Source of the DNA: OFTM10 sp964344055
GTDB taxonomy: Bacteria; Actinomycetota; Acidimicrobiia; Acidimicrobiales; Aldehydirespiratoraceae
Length of the DNA stretch: 64,000 nt
Assembly (NCBI GenBank): GCA_964344055.1
Contig: CAYFLT010000003.1
Span: 62,001-126,000, forward strand
Direction: 5' to 3'
Under the pieces are notes generated by a model. That model did no database searches. It was not told the origin of the DNA and saw only the letters and a list, made by a program, of their open reading frames with translations. Both the position numbers and the translations under genes were made by a program. This document shows positions 8,433 to 17,094 of this stretch, piece after piece. The stretch's first letter is position 1, and each line of letters starts with the position of its first letter.

Positions 8433-9446
8433 ATGGAGCCGGTGCTCGCGCTTCAGCAGGCGATTCATTTTCTCGACCGTGAACTCGCGCCCGGCCAGAA
8501 GGTGCGGGCGTTCCAGCGCGCCATCGCCGTGGTCGACGAGATCGGCCCCGCCGAGATCGAGTCCCGGGCCGAGGCCGGCACGCTCACGGAGCTCGACGGC
8601 ATCGGCAAGTCCACCGCCGAGGTGATCATCGACGCACTCGAGGGCAACGACGACGGCTACCTCGCCCGCCTCGACCAGCGCAGCCGGGTCCCGATGGGCG
8701 ACGGCGAGAAGGTGCTGGGCGCCATCAGGGGCGACTGCCACGTCCACACCACGTGGTCCGACGGCGGTGCGCCGCTGCGGGCGATGGCCGAGACCGCCAT
8801 GAGCCTCGGGCACGACTGGATGGTCTGCACCGACCACTCCGCTCGGCTCACCATCGCCCACGGCCTCAACGAACAACGCCTCCTCGACCAGCTCGACGAG
8901 ATCGAGGCCCTCAACGCCGAGCTCGCCCAGTTCCGCCTCTTGACCGGCATGGAGGTCGACATCTTCGAGGACGGCACGCTCGACCTGTCCGACGACATGC
9001 TGGCCCGGCTCGACGTCGTGGTCGCGAGCGTCCACTCGAAGCTGAAGCTCCCCCGCGACGAGATGACCCGCCGGATGGTGATGGCGATCGCCAGCCCTCA
9101 CACCGACATCCTCGGTCACTGCACGAACCGCAAGCTGGTCGGCCGAGGCCGGCCCCCCAGCCAGTTCGACGCCGAGATCGTGTTCGCCGCCTGCGCCCAG
9201 TTCGACACCGCCGTCGAGATCAACTGCCGCCCCGAACGGCAGGACCCGCCCGAGGAGCTCCTCGAGCTCGCGCTCGAGTGGGAGTGCAAGGTCGCCGTCA
9301 ACACCGATGCCCACGCCACCGGACAGCTCGAATGGCTCCCCTACGGCGCGGACAAGGCGGTCCGCTGCGGGGTGCCGGTGGACGACATCGTCAACACCTG
9401 GTCGGCGGACGACCTCATCGCCTGGACCGACAGCCACGCCGCCTGA
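8433..9446 (+). CDS. PHP-domain phosphoesterase with N-terminal helix-hairpin-helix (Pol X tail-like)
   Basis: A 337-residue protein combining a helix-hairpin-helix segment (LTELDGIGKSTAEVI, about residues 50-65) with a PHP metal-dependent phosphoesterase domain: DCHVHTTWSDG with H103 and H105, CTDHSARL, an acidic ligand in GMEVDIFEDG, VVVASVHSK, DILGHC and the closing NTDAHAT. This is the arrangement of the C-terminal part of bacterial DNA polymerase X, but no nucleotidyltransferase domain precedes it. It could act as a stand-alone DNA 3'-end phosphoesterase or as a histidinol-phosphatase-like enzyme; the former fits the helix-hairpin-helix better. Confidence 0.87.
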   Translation: MEPVLALQQAIHFLDRELAPGQKVRAFQRAIAVVDEIGPAEIESRAEAGTLTELDGIGKSTAEVIIDALEGNDDGYLARLDQRSRVPMGDGEKVLGAIRGDCHVHTTWSDGGAPLRAMAETAMSLGHDWMVCTDHSARLTIAHGLNEQRLLDQLDEIEALNAELAQFRLLTGMEVDIFEDGTLDLSDDMLARLDVVVASVHSKLKLPRDEMTRRMVMAIASPHTDILGHCTNRKLVGRGRPPSQFDAEIVFAACAQFDTAVEINCRPERQDPPEELLELALEWECKVAVNTDAHATGQLEWLPYGADKAVRCGVPVDDIVNTWSADDLIAWTDSHAA

Positions 9447-9482
9447 CCCCGACGTGGCGCCCCGCCAGCCGGCGCCGCGGGC

Positions 9483-10061
9483 TCAGTCGGTGAAGGGAGC
9501 GACCCCGGGAATACGCGACGGCCGGCCGAACACCTCTTCCATCATCGGCCGGAACTCCTCGAGCTCCATCACGGGGTAGTTCGGGTCGAAGCAGTTCTGG
9601 TCGTACTCGTGACAGAAGTAGACACACCGGTCGTAGTAGGGCGAGTCGCGGTACCGCTCTCTCGCGTCGCGATCGCCGCCCAGGTGATGGAAGTAGTAGT
9701 AGCCCAGGAAGATCCCGTGATGCTTGATCACCCAGTGGGTCTCCTCGTCGACGTAGGGCGCGAGCAGGGCCGCGGCGGCGTCGGAGTGATTCTCCGGTGC
9801 GAATCCGTCGGCGATGTCGTGCAACAGCGCGCCGACCACCATGTCGACCGGTTCACCGTTGCGCAGGGCCCGGGTACCGGACTGCAGCGAATGCGAATAC
9901 CGGTCGGTCTGATAGCCGAGGGTCGGGCCCTTCAACAGCCCGAGGAGGCCGAAGAGATTGTCGACGAGATTGGCTCGGGTGTGCTCCTCGAAGGCCGGCG
10001 ACAGGAGCTCGTAGTCCTCCTTGGTGCCGTGCTGCATCTCGGTCCAGGTCATCGTGCGCAT
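9483..10061 (-). CDS. HD-domain protein (PhnZ/MIOX-like di-iron fold)
   Basis: A 192-residue HD-superfamily protein. Visible ligands are H57 (YSHSLQSGTRA), the HD pair H81-D82 (LLHDIAD), H92 (ENHSD), H114-H115 (VIKHHG) and D153 (CHEYDQ), with the conserved HHLGGDRDARERY between them. This layout is shared with the COG4341 group, to which the phosphonate-degrading oxygenase PhnZ is related, so it may be a di-iron oxygenase rather than a phosphohydrolase. The ATG at 10061 is chosen because the longer open frame runs antisense through the bL37 gene. No phosphonate genes are nearby. Confidence 0.8.
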   Translation of the reverse strand: MRTMTWTEMQHGTKEDYELLSPAFEEHTRANLVDNLFGLLGLLKGPTLGYQTDRYSHSLQSGTRALRNGEPVDMVVGALLHDIADGFAPENHSDAAAALLAPYVDEETHWVIKHHGIFLGYYYFHHLGGDRDARERYRDSPYYDRCVYFCHEYDQNCFDPNYPVMELEEFRPMMEEVFGRPSRIPGVAPFTD

Positions 10062-10098
10062 GCCGCGAATCCTAGGCCAGCCGATAGCCTTGAGCCCC

Positions 10099-10188
10099 AT
10101 GTCGAAGCGCACCCAGAAGAAGAAGGCCAAGGCCCGTCGCAGCAAGGCCAACCACGGCCGCAAGCCCAACGTGGGCCGCAACAGCTGA
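10099..10188 (+). CDS. 50S ribosomal protein bL37 (29 residues)
   Basis: A 29-residue, strongly basic peptide starting MSKRTQKKKAKARR and continuing SKANHGRKPN. The SKANHG-(K/R)-(R/K)-PN ending is the signature of bL37, the very short protein of the large ribosomal subunit found in actinobacteria such as mycobacteria. The start ATG at 10099 lies 37 bases from the divergent HD gene, and two hairpins follow the stop, giving a self-contained short transcription unit. Five residues at the C-terminus (VGRNS) extend past the usual end. It is too short for most gene finders. Confidence 0.85.
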   Translation: MSKRTQKKKAKARRSKANHGRKPNVGRNS

Positions 10189-10194
10189 TCCTTC

Positions 10195-10245
10195 TCTCAG
10201 ACATCTGAGATCGCCTCGCCGCCGGCTCCGCCTGGCGGCGTTGTC
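10195..10245 (+). terminator. Tandem hairpins after bL37
   Basis: TCTCAGA at 10195-10201 pairs with TCTGAGA at 10204-10210, and CGCCGCC at 10217-10223 pairs with GGCGGCG at 10234-10240, the latter followed by TTGTCG. The position right after the bL37 stop fits transcription termination, although the U tract is weak. Confidence 0.6.
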
Positions 10246-10271
10246 GCGTCCGGAGCGGGCACAATGATCCC

Positions 10272-10631
10272 ATGTTGATCTTCGACGGCGACTGTGGGTT
10301 CTGCACCAGCAGCGCCCGCTGGATCGAAGCCAAGGTGCCCGACGACGTCGAGGTGGTGCCGTGGCAGTCCGTCTTTCTCGACGAGTTCGGACTCACCGAG
10401 ACGCAGGTGACCGAAGCCGCCTGGTGGGTGGACGACGTCGGCAACCTGCACCGTGGCCACGAGGCGATCGGGCGGGCGCTGATCAGCGCCGGGGGTGGCT
10501 GGGCGGTCCTGGGCCGCACGATCATCATGCCGCCGTGGAGTTGGCTGGCGGGCCCGGTCTACGCGCTCGTCGCCCGCTTCCGGCACCGCCTGCCGGGCTC
10601 GACCGACGCATGTCGGATCGATCGACCCTGA
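10272..10631 (+). CDS. DCC family thiol-disulfide oxidoreductase-like protein (DUF393)
   Basis: A 119-residue protein of the DCC family. The diagnostic DGDCGFC is at residues 5-11, with the two cysteines C8 and C11 in a thioredoxin-like CxxC arrangement, followed by WQSVFLDEFGLTETQV, WWVDDVGNLHRGHEAIG and a hydrophobic C-terminal part. Family members are predicted thiol-disulfide oxidoreductases with unknown partners. It stands between bL37 and the acyl-CoA synthetase genes, without obvious functional link to either. Confidence 0.9.
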   Translation: MLIFDGDCGFCTSSARWIEAKVPDDVEVVPWQSVFLDEFGLTETQVTEAAWWVDDVGNLHRGHEAIGRALISAGGGWAVLGRTIIMPPWSWLAGPVYALVARFRHRLPGSTDACRIDRP

Positions 10632-10701
10632 CCAACCCCGGGGCCTCTACCCGCGCCACGACTGGCACCGGATTCGGCCTCGCGTGGTAGACCCACTGCC
10701 C

Positions 10702-11373
10702 GTGAGCATCACCCTTTCCGAAGCCGAGTCCCGGCGGATCGTGGCCGGCTACGGCGTTCCGGTTTCGCCGTTCGTGACCGGTACCACCACCGACGCGGTG
10801 ATCGATGCGATGGCTGCCGACGACACCGTGTCGTATCCGGTGGTCGCCAAGCTGTGCGGTCGGGCCATCGCCCACAAGACCGAACGCGGACTCGTCCGGC
10901 TCCGAATCGGCGATGAGCCGACCTTGCGGTCCGCGTGCGACGAACTCCTCGCCAAGGCCCGGCCCGAGGACGGCGAGGTCGGGGTCCTGGTGTCCTCGAT
11001 GGTCGACGGAAACCGTGAGCTGATCGCCGGTCTCAACGACGACCCCCAGTTCGGGATGACGATCATGGTCGGTATCGGCGGCATCCTCGCCGAAGCCATC
11101 CGCGACGTCAGCTTCCGACTCGTGCCCATCACCGAGGTCGACGCCCGGGAGATGGTGGACGACCTCGACACCCAGCGCCTCCTCGGCGAGTTCCGGGGCG
11201 AACCGGTGGTCGATCGCCAGGCGCTCACCGAGGCACTGGTGGCGCTCGCTCGGGTGGGAGCAGAAGAACCCGGCGTGCGGTCCGCCGACCTGAACCCCCT
11301 CATCGTGGTGAACGGCAGGCCGATCGCCGTCGACGCGCTGCTCGAGGTCGACGAGGACACTGGCGATGACTGA
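10702..11373 (+). CDS. ADP-forming acyl-CoA synthetase, ATP-grasp (beta) subunit
   Basis: About 223 residues with the ATP-grasp fold of NDP-forming acetyl-CoA synthetases: TLSEAESRRIVAGYGVPVSP at the start, VAKLCGRAIAHKTERGLVRLR (nucleotide-binding lysines), MTIMVGIGGILAEAIRDVSFRL and the metal-binding RSADLNPLIVV near the end. It should couple acyl-CoA cleavage or synthesis to ADP/ATP together with the alpha subunit encoded immediately downstream, with which it overlaps by eight bases. The GTG at 10702 is preferred because the domain begins there; in-frame GTG at 10684 is an alternative. Confidence 0.87.
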   Translation: MSITLSEAESRRIVAGYGVPVSPFVTGTTTDAVIDAMAADDTVSYPVVAKLCGRAIAHKTERGLVRLRIGDEPTLRSACDELLAKARPEDGEVGVLVSSMVDGNRELIAGLNDDPQFGMTIMVGIGGILAEAIRDVSFRLVPITEVDAREMVDDLDTQRLLGEFRGEPVVDRQALTEALVALARVGAEEPGVRSADLNPLIVVNGRPIAVDALLEVDEDTGDD

Positions 11374-12823
11374 TCTCTCGAAGCTGTTCGACCCCAAAGG
11401 GATCATCATCACGGGTGTGTCGAATCACCCCGGCAAGTTCGGGTTCGTCACCCTTCACAACCTCCTCGTCTCCGGTTACGAGGGACAGATCTTCCCGATC
11501 AGCCGGGAGCCCGGCGAGGTGCTCGAACAGCAGGTGCTCGCCTCGATCGACGATGTGCCCGACGGCGCGGCCGACATGGTGTTCATCTGTACCCCGACCT
11601 CGATCAACGAGGACCTCCTCCGGCAGGCGGCCGCAAAGGGGGTGACCGCGGCCTTCTGTGCGGCGGGCGGGTACCGCGAAGCCGGTGCCGAGGGCGAGGA
11701 GGCCGAGCGCCGACTGATCGCCCTCTGCACGGAGCTGGGGATCGCGCTCGCCGGCCCCAACGGGCAGGGCGTGGTGTCGACCCCGTCCAAGATGTGCGCC
11801 CAGATCGTCGCGCCGTACGCGCCGGAGGGCCGGATCGCCATCGCCAGCCAGTCCGGCAACTTCGTCTCCGGCTTCCTCAACCTGGCCGAACACACCGGCG
11901 TCGGCGTCTCCCGCACGGTCGCGGCCGGCAATGCCGCCGTCCTGGGAATCGCCGATTACCTCGAGTACTTCACGAACGATCCCGAGACCGCGGTCAGCCT
12001 CGTCTACATCGAATCGGTCGACGACGGCCGCGAGATGTTCGAGCGCATCCGGCCGCTGGCCGAGCGGAAGCCCGTCGTCGTCGTGAAGGGCGGTGCGTCC
12101 GCGGCCGGAGCCCGCGCGGCAGCGAGCCACACCGGCGCCCTCGCCAGCGACGACGCCGTGTTCGACGGCATGTGCCGCCAGGCGGGCGTGGTCCGGGCCG
12201 GCGACATCGAGGAGGCGTTCGAAGCGGCGGCCACATTCGCTACCCAGCCGCTCCCGCGGGGAGATCGAGTCGTGGTGGTCACCACGGCCGGCGGTTGGGG
12301 CGTCGCCACCATGGACGCGATGGCCTCGACCCGACTCGATCCGGTCCCGCTCCCCGACGACCTCCGCGCCGCGATCGACGAGAAGCTCCCGCCCCGGTGG
12401 AGCAGGAGCAACCCCATCGACATGGCCGGAGGCGAGACCAGGGACACCGTGCCCGAGGTACTCGAGCTCGTCGCATCACACCCAGAGGTCGACGGCGTGG
12501 TGATGATCGGCCTCGGCATCCAGTCGCGCACGGCGGAGATGATGCGTGACGGCCGCTTCTACCCCGACCACGGTCTCGAACGGATCGTCGGCTACCACGA
12601 GCGTCAGGACGCCCGTTACGCCGAGGCAGCCGCGTCGATCTCCGAGACGACCGGCACGCCGATCGTCGTCGCATCGGAGCTGGCCACCACCCACCCGCAG
12701 AATCCGGGACCCGCAGGCGTGCGGGCGGCCGGCAAGATCTGCCACGGGTCGGCCGGGCGGGCAGTCCGGTCACTGCATCATCTCGCCCGATACTCCGCGT
12801 GGCGACGGGCCCGGGGGCTCTAG
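11366..12823 (+). CDS. ADP-forming acyl-CoA synthetase, CoA-binding (alpha) subunit
   Basis: A 485-residue protein with an N-terminal Rossmann CoA-binding domain (residues 1-135; GIIITGVSNHPGKFG and AGPNGQGVVSTP), a succinyl-CoA-ligase-like domain (RIAIASQSGNFVSGFLN) and the segment AAASHTGALASDD with H255, matching the histidine phosphorylated in this enzyme family. A further ligase-like region with VVVVTTAGGWGVATMDA follows. Together with the upstream ATP-grasp subunit it forms a split enzyme; gene order is beta then alpha. The acyl substrate is unknown. The ATG at 11366 overlaps the beta-subunit end. Confidence 0.87.
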   Translation: MTDLSKLFDPKGIIITGVSNHPGKFGFVTLHNLLVSGYEGQIFPISREPGEVLEQQVLASIDDVPDGAADMVFICTPTSINEDLLRQAAAKGVTAAFCAAGGYREAGAEGEEAERRLIALCTELGIALAGPNGQGVVSTPSKMCAQIVAPYAPEGRIAIASQSGNFVSGFLNLAEHTGVGVSRTVAAGNAAVLGIADYLEYFTNDPETAVSLVYIESVDDGREMFERIRPLAERKPVVVVKGGASAAGARAAASHTGALASDDAVFDGMCRQAGVVRAGDIEEAFEAAATFATQPLPRGDRVVVVTTAGGWGVATMDAMASTRLDPVPLPDDLRAAIDEKLPPRWSRSNPIDMAGGETRDTVPEVLELVASHPEVDGVVMIGLGIQSRTAEMMRDGRFYPDHGLERIVGYHERQDARYAEAAASISETTGTPIVVASELATTHPQNPGPAGVRAAGKICHGSAGRAVRSLHHLARYSAWRRARGL

Positions 12824-12832
12824 ATTCGGCCC

Positions 12833-13162
12833 ATGGCCACCACTCCTGAGCCTCCCTACCTCGCCGTCATCTTCACCAACCGGCGCACACCCGACGACGA
12901 CGCCGGCTACGACGCGGCCGCCGCTCGGATGGTCGAACTCGCTCAGGGCATCGACGGTTTCCTCGGCATCGAGTCCGTCCGGGGCGCCGACCGCACCGGC
13001 ATCACCGTCTCCTACTGGCGCGATGCGGCGTCCATCGAACGGTGGCGAACCCATCCCGAACACCTCGAGGCCCAGGCGGCGGGGCACTCCGACTGGTACC
13101 AGTGGTACGAGCTGCGGGTCGCCGAGGTGACGCGAGCCGGATCGTTCGAAGCCACACCGTGA
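12833..13162 (+). CDS. Antibiotic biosynthesis monooxygenase (ABM) domain protein
   Basis: A 109-residue dimeric alpha/beta-barrel protein of the ABM family. The key pattern is LAQGIDGFLGIESVRG, then ITVSYWRDAASIERWR, HPEHLEAQAAG and WYQWYELRVAEVTR. Members range from haem-degrading to quinol monooxygenases; many have unknown roles, and nothing here distinguishes among them. It begins nine bases after the acyl-CoA synthetase gene. Confidence 0.85.
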   Translation: MATTPEPPYLAVIFTNRRTPDDDAGYDAAAARMVELAQGIDGFLGIESVRGADRTGITVSYWRDAASIERWRTHPEHLEAQAAGHSDWYQWYELRVAEVTRAGSFEATP

Positions 13163-13207
13163 GCCAGGCGGTGCCGGTCCGGGGGCACGACCAGGCAACT
13201 GGGCACG

Positions 13208-14164
13208 ATGGGTAGCGACGTCTTCGACCGCATCCGCGCCTCATGTGCGGCGGTCGCGGCCGTCTCCACCCACGTCACCATCGACGAGTCCCGCATCCCC
13301 GCCCTCGCCGATGTGCTCGATCTCGATCTCCCACCCGATGATCCGGGTCAGGAACCGATCGGTGACGCAGAGTCCACCGCGGCATTCGTTCTGGCCCTCG
13401 ACGCGATCAACTTCGGCAGCGGCTACTTCCCTTGGCTCCGGAAACGCTCGGGGATGTCCGGCTACCACACCGTCGCCGCGAGCCTGAGGGATTGGGTCGA
13501 CGCCACCGGAACCATCACCTCGGCCCGCCTGGCCGACCTCACCCTCACCGACGTGGCAGCGATATTCGACCAGCCGCTCGACGGCGGCCCGGCCGCCGAA
13601 CTCATGGGCCTCTTCGCCACGGCACTCCACGACCTCGCCGAGTTCGTCGACCGCACCGGCAACAGCTCCTTTCTCGGAGTGGTGACCTCAGCCGGAGGAT
13701 CCGCGGCTCGCATGGTCGAACTCCTCGATCGGATGCCCTTCTATCACGATGTCCACTCGCATCCCGCGGGTGAGGTTCTGCTCTACAAACGAGCTCAGAT
13801 CACCGTTCAGGATCTCGCCGTCGCCTTCGGTCACGAGGGACCGGGAGCGTTCGGTGACCTCCCTCGCCTCACCATGTTCCCGGACAATCTCGTTCCCCAC
13901 GTGCTGCGGGTGAACGGCGTCCTCAGATTCTCCGATCAGCTCGTCGCTCGCATCGAGGCGGTCGAGGACATCCCGGTGGGTTCTGAAGAAGAGGTGGAGA
14001 TCCGGGCATGCGGCCTGCACGCAGTCGAGCTGTTGACGGCCGAGCTACGCGACCGCGGCGCAACCCACACCACTGCCGCGATCGACAACATCCTCTGGAA
14101 CACCGGCGCCGGGGCCCGTTACAAGGCCCGGCCGCGCCACCGCAGCCGGTGCGTCTTCTACTGA
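13208..14164 (+). CDS. Queuosine salvage protein (DUF2419 / Qng1 family glycosylase)
   Basis: A 318-residue protein of the DUF2419 family, whose characterised members hydrolyse queuosine 5'-phosphate to release queuine for tRNA modification. Family features are LALDAINFGSGYFPWLRK, YKRAQITVQDLA, RLTMFPDNLVPHVLRVNG and the ending AIDNILWNTGAGARYK with RPRHRSRCVFY. The protein has no signal peptide. It suggests the cell salvages queuine from outside rather than relying on full synthesis; no tgt or transporter for queuine lies in the window. The start MGSDVF at 13208 fits the family length. Confidence 0.84.
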   Translation: MGSDVFDRIRASCAAVAAVSTHVTIDESRIPALADVLDLDLPPDDPGQEPIGDAESTAAFVLALDAINFGSGYFPWLRKRSGMSGYHTVAASLRDWVDATGTITSARLADLTLTDVAAIFDQPLDGGPAAELMGLFATALHDLAEFVDRTGNSSFLGVVTSAGGSAARMVELLDRMPFYHDVHSHPAGEVLLYKRAQITVQDLAVAFGHEGPGAFGDLPRLTMFPDNLVPHVLRVNGVLRFSDQLVARIEAVEDIPVGSEEEVEIRACGLHAVELLTAELRDRGATHTTAAIDNILWNTGAGARYKARPRHRSRCVFY

Positions 14165-14247
14165 GGAAGACGATCACCCACGCTCGGGGTGACCGACGCC
14201 ACGCCACGGAGCGGGCTTGCCCTACGCAGACGTCGATCGCGCGGGCT

Positions 14248-14263
14248 ACGGTTCGGTAACCGT
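14248..14263. promoter_or_regulatory. Palindrome upstream of the nucleoside importer
   Basis: ACGGTT at 14248-14253 and AACCGT at 14258-14263 form a perfect inverted repeat with a 4-base spacer, 65 bases before the lipoprotein start. It is placed where an operator would be. No regulator gene is adjacent, so this remains a candidate. Confidence 0.3.
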
Positions 14264-14328
14264 CCCGAGATCGGCAGTCGACCCGGGACTACGACGACCC
14301 GCCCAAGGTGGGCGGCACTGGAGGGTTA

Positions 14329-15459
14329 ATGCGTAAGCGACTTCTGCTCTTGCTCGCGATGTTCTTGTCTTTCTCACTGGTCGCTGCGGCGTGTGGTGAC
14401 GACGGCGAGACCGACGCTGGCTCGGGCGACGACACATCAGGCGACGACGGCGATTCCGGAGACGACGGCGACGACATGGCCGACGCACCCCACGTCGGCC
14501 TCGTGTTCGACATCGGCGGTGAGGGCGACCTCTCGTTCAACGACTCGGCAGCTGCCGGTCTGGCGCGCGCCGAGTCCGAACTCGGCGTCACCGTCTCGAA
14601 GGTGTCCCCCAACGACGACGGCTCCAACCGTGCGGAGCTGCTCCAGCTCCAGGCCGACTCGAGCGAGATCGTCATCGCGGTCGGCTTCCTCTTCGAAGCT
14701 GACGCGGCCGCGGTGGGTGGGGCGAACGCCGACACCAACTTCGGTGTGATCGACTCCTCGATGCTCGACTTCGCCCAGGATCCGCCGGCTCCGTACTCGG
14801 ACAACATCGCGGGCCTGGTCTTCTCCGAAGAGCAGGGTTCCTTCCTGGTCGGTGCCGCCGCCGCGCTCAAGAGCGAGAACGGCCACATCGGCTTCATCGG
14901 CGGCGTGTGCTGCTTCGGTCTCATCGAGAAGTTCGAGGCCGGCTTCATCGCGGGCGCCAAAGCCGTGAACCCCGACATCGTGATCGAGTCGAACTACATC
15001 ACCGAGTTCCCGAACTTCGACGGCTTCAACGACCCGGCTTCGGGTCGTGAGAGCGCCCTCGCCATGTTCGAGGCCGGCGCCGACGTCGTGTACCACGCGG
15101 CCGGCGGTACGGGTCTCGGCCTGTTCCAGGCAGCCAAGGAGCACAGCGACGCCACCGGCTCGCACGTGTGGGGCATCGGTGTCGACTCCGACCAGTACAA
15201 CACCGTCGATGCCGAGCTCCAGCCGTACGTGCTGACTTCGATGCTCAAGCGTGTCGACGTGGCCGTCTTCGAGATCATCAAGGCACACCTCGACGGATCG
15301 TTCGGTCCGGGCGAGACCCGCTACGACCTCTCGGTCGACGGTGTGGGCTACTCGACCTCCGGCGGATTCGTCGACGACATCGCCGATCAGCTCGACGACT
15401 TCAAGGCCCAGATCATCGCGGGCGACATCGTCGTCCCGACCGATCCGGCGGACGCCTGA
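14329..15459 (+). CDS. BMP-family substrate-binding lipoprotein (nucleoside ABC importer)
   Basis: Extracytoplasmic binding lipoprotein of the basic membrane protein (PnrA-like) family, which binds purine nucleosides. The signal peptide MRKRLLLLLAMF is followed by a lipobox ending VAAAC and an Asp/Gly-rich linker (about residues 24-50). The mature domain has VGLVFDIGGEGDLSFNDSA, the start typical of this family, then HIGFIGGVCCFGLIEKFEAG and VWGIGVDSDQY. The ATG at 14329 is favoured over the upstream GTG at 14308 because it starts the signal peptide. A strong terminator follows, then the ATPase and permease genes. Confidence 0.93.
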   Translation: MRKRLLLLLAMFLSFSLVAAACGDDGETDAGSGDDTSGDDGDSGDDGDDMADAPHVGLVFDIGGEGDLSFNDSAAAGLARAESELGVTVSKVSPNDDGSNRAELLQLQADSSEIVIAVGFLFEADAAAVGGANADTNFGVIDSSMLDFAQDPPAPYSDNIAGLVFSEEQGSFLVGAAAALKSENGHIGFIGGVCCFGLIEKFEAGFIAGAKAVNPDIVIESNYITEFPNFDGFNDPASGRESALAMFEAGADVVYHAAGGTGLGLFQAAKEHSDATGSHVWGIGVDSDQYNTVDAELQPYVLTSMLKRVDVAVFEIIKAHLDGSFGPGETRYDLSVDGVGYSTSGGFVDDIADQLDDFKAQIIAGDIVVPTDPADA

Positions 15460-15492
15460 TCATCCTGATCACACGTTCGACATGACGTGAAC

Positions 15493-15531
15493 GACGGGGC
15501 CGGGATACATTCCCGGCCCCGTCTGATTTTT
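15493..15531 (+). terminator. Rho-independent terminator between binding protein and ATPase
   Basis: GACGGGGCCGGGA (15493-15505) pairs perfectly with 15511-15523 around the loop TACAT; TTTTT follows at 15527-15531. Placed after the binding-protein gene, it would let the lipoprotein be made in excess over the membrane components by partial read-through. Confidence 0.93.
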
Positions 15532-15559
15532 CGGACCATCTGCTCCAGGAGGATGCGAG

Positions 15560-17084
15560 ATGGCGCTCGCCATCGAGTTGACCGGGATCACCAAGCGGTT
15601 CCCAGGGGTCATCGCCAACGACAATGTCAATCTCTCCGTCGAGGAGGGAGAGATCCACGCGATCTGTGGTGAGAACGGGGCCGGCAAGTCCACCCTCATG
15701 AAGATCCTCTACGGCATGCAGCCGGCCGACGAAGGCGTCATGAAGGTGAACGGTGACGTGGTCGACTTCCACTCGCCGAGCGAAGCCATCGACGCCGGGA
15801 TCGGAATGGTCCACCAGCACTTCATGCTGGCCGGCCAGCTCACCGTGCTCGAGAACGTGATCCTCGGTGCGGAACCACTGAAGTCGGGCGACCGCATCGA
15901 CTTCCGCGAAGCGGTCGATCACCTCCGTGAGGTCGGCGAGGACTACGGCCTCACGATCGACCCCGACGATCTCGTCGAGACATTGGAGGTCGGCGAGCGC
16001 CAGCGGGTCGAGATCATCAAGGTGCTCTACCGAGGCGCCAAGATCCTCATCCTCGACGAACCGACCGCGGTGCTCGTGCCCCACGAGGTGGACGAGCTGT
16101 TCCGCAACATGCGCGAGCTCAAGGCCAGCGGTGCCACCATCCTCTTCATCGACCACAAGCTCGAAGAGGTGCTCGAGATCGCCGACACGATCACGGTGCT
16201 CCGCCAGGGCCGCACGGTCGCCACCGTGAAGCCCGAGGACGTGTCGACCGGAGATCTCGCCGAGTTGATGGTGGGTTCGGAGCTGCCCACACCCGAGACC
16301 ACCGAATCCACCGTGACCGACGAACTGGCCCTCGCGATCGCCGGTCTCACGGTGCTCGACGAGGACGAACGGCCGATCGTGGACGATGTCTCGGTCCGCG
16401 TGCACCGAGGCGAAGTGGTCGGCGTCGCCGGGGTGGAAGGCAACGGCCAGTCCGAACTGGTCGCGGCCATCATCGGTACCGGCCATCCGGCTGCGGGGAC
16501 GATCGAGCTGCTCGGCGAGGACATCAGTCGCAGCACCGTGCGCCACCGGCGTGAGGCCGGCGTCGGCTACGTCCCTCAGGACCGCCATCACGAGGGCCTC
16601 CTGCTCTCGGCCCCACTCTGGGAGAACGCCGCTCTGGGCCACCAGACCAAGCCGCCCTTCGCCCGCGGTCTGTGGGTCGATCGGGACGGGGCCCGCCAGC
16701 GCACCGAGGAGATCCGTCAGACCTTCGATGTGCGTACTCCCGACATCGACGTCGCAGCCCACGCCCTCTCGGGCGGCAACCAGCAGAAGCTGATCATCGG
16801 CCGCGAGATGGCGGCGAAGCCCGAAGTGCTGATCGCGGCACACCCGACCCGTGGCATCGACGTCGGCGCCCAGGCTGCGGTCTGGGACCAGATCCGCCAG
16901 GCCCGCGCGGCGGGCATGGCCACCTTGTTGATCTCGGCCGATCTCGACGAGCTGATCGGCCTCTCCGACACCATCGTCGTGATGTACAAGGGTCGGCTGG
17001 TCGCCACGCTCGACCCGAACCAGATCACCCCTCGCGAACTCGGGAGCTACATGACCGGCGCCGCACTCGACGCGCCAGAGGGGG
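15560..17084 (+). CDS. Nucleoside ABC importer ATPase with two nucleotide-binding domains (3' end in gap)
   Basis: Duplicated ATP-binding protein of the sugar/nucleoside class. First domain: Walker A GENGAGKST near residue 36, LEVGERQRVEI as the signature loop, and ILDEPTAVLVPHEV. Second domain: VAGVEGNGQSELVA (Walker A-like, degenerate), LSGGNQQKL, and LIAAHPTRGIDVGAQ in place of a standard Walker B, as is usual for this subfamily. The clear part ends DAPEG at 17084, where an N run begins, so the stop codon and the junction to the permease are missing. SD sequence AGGAGG precedes the ATG. Confidence 0.92.
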
Positions 17085-17094
17085 NNNNNNNNNN
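17085..17094. other. Assembly gap (10 N) between ATPase and permease
   Basis: Ten unknown bases that hide the ATPase stop codon and the start of the first permease; the frames on the two sides differ. Confidence 0.95.

Noticed and set aside
9451..9480. GGCGCC repeats as a terminator between the PHP and HD genes
   Set aside because: The arms are only six bases and self-complementary, with no U tract; too weak to call.
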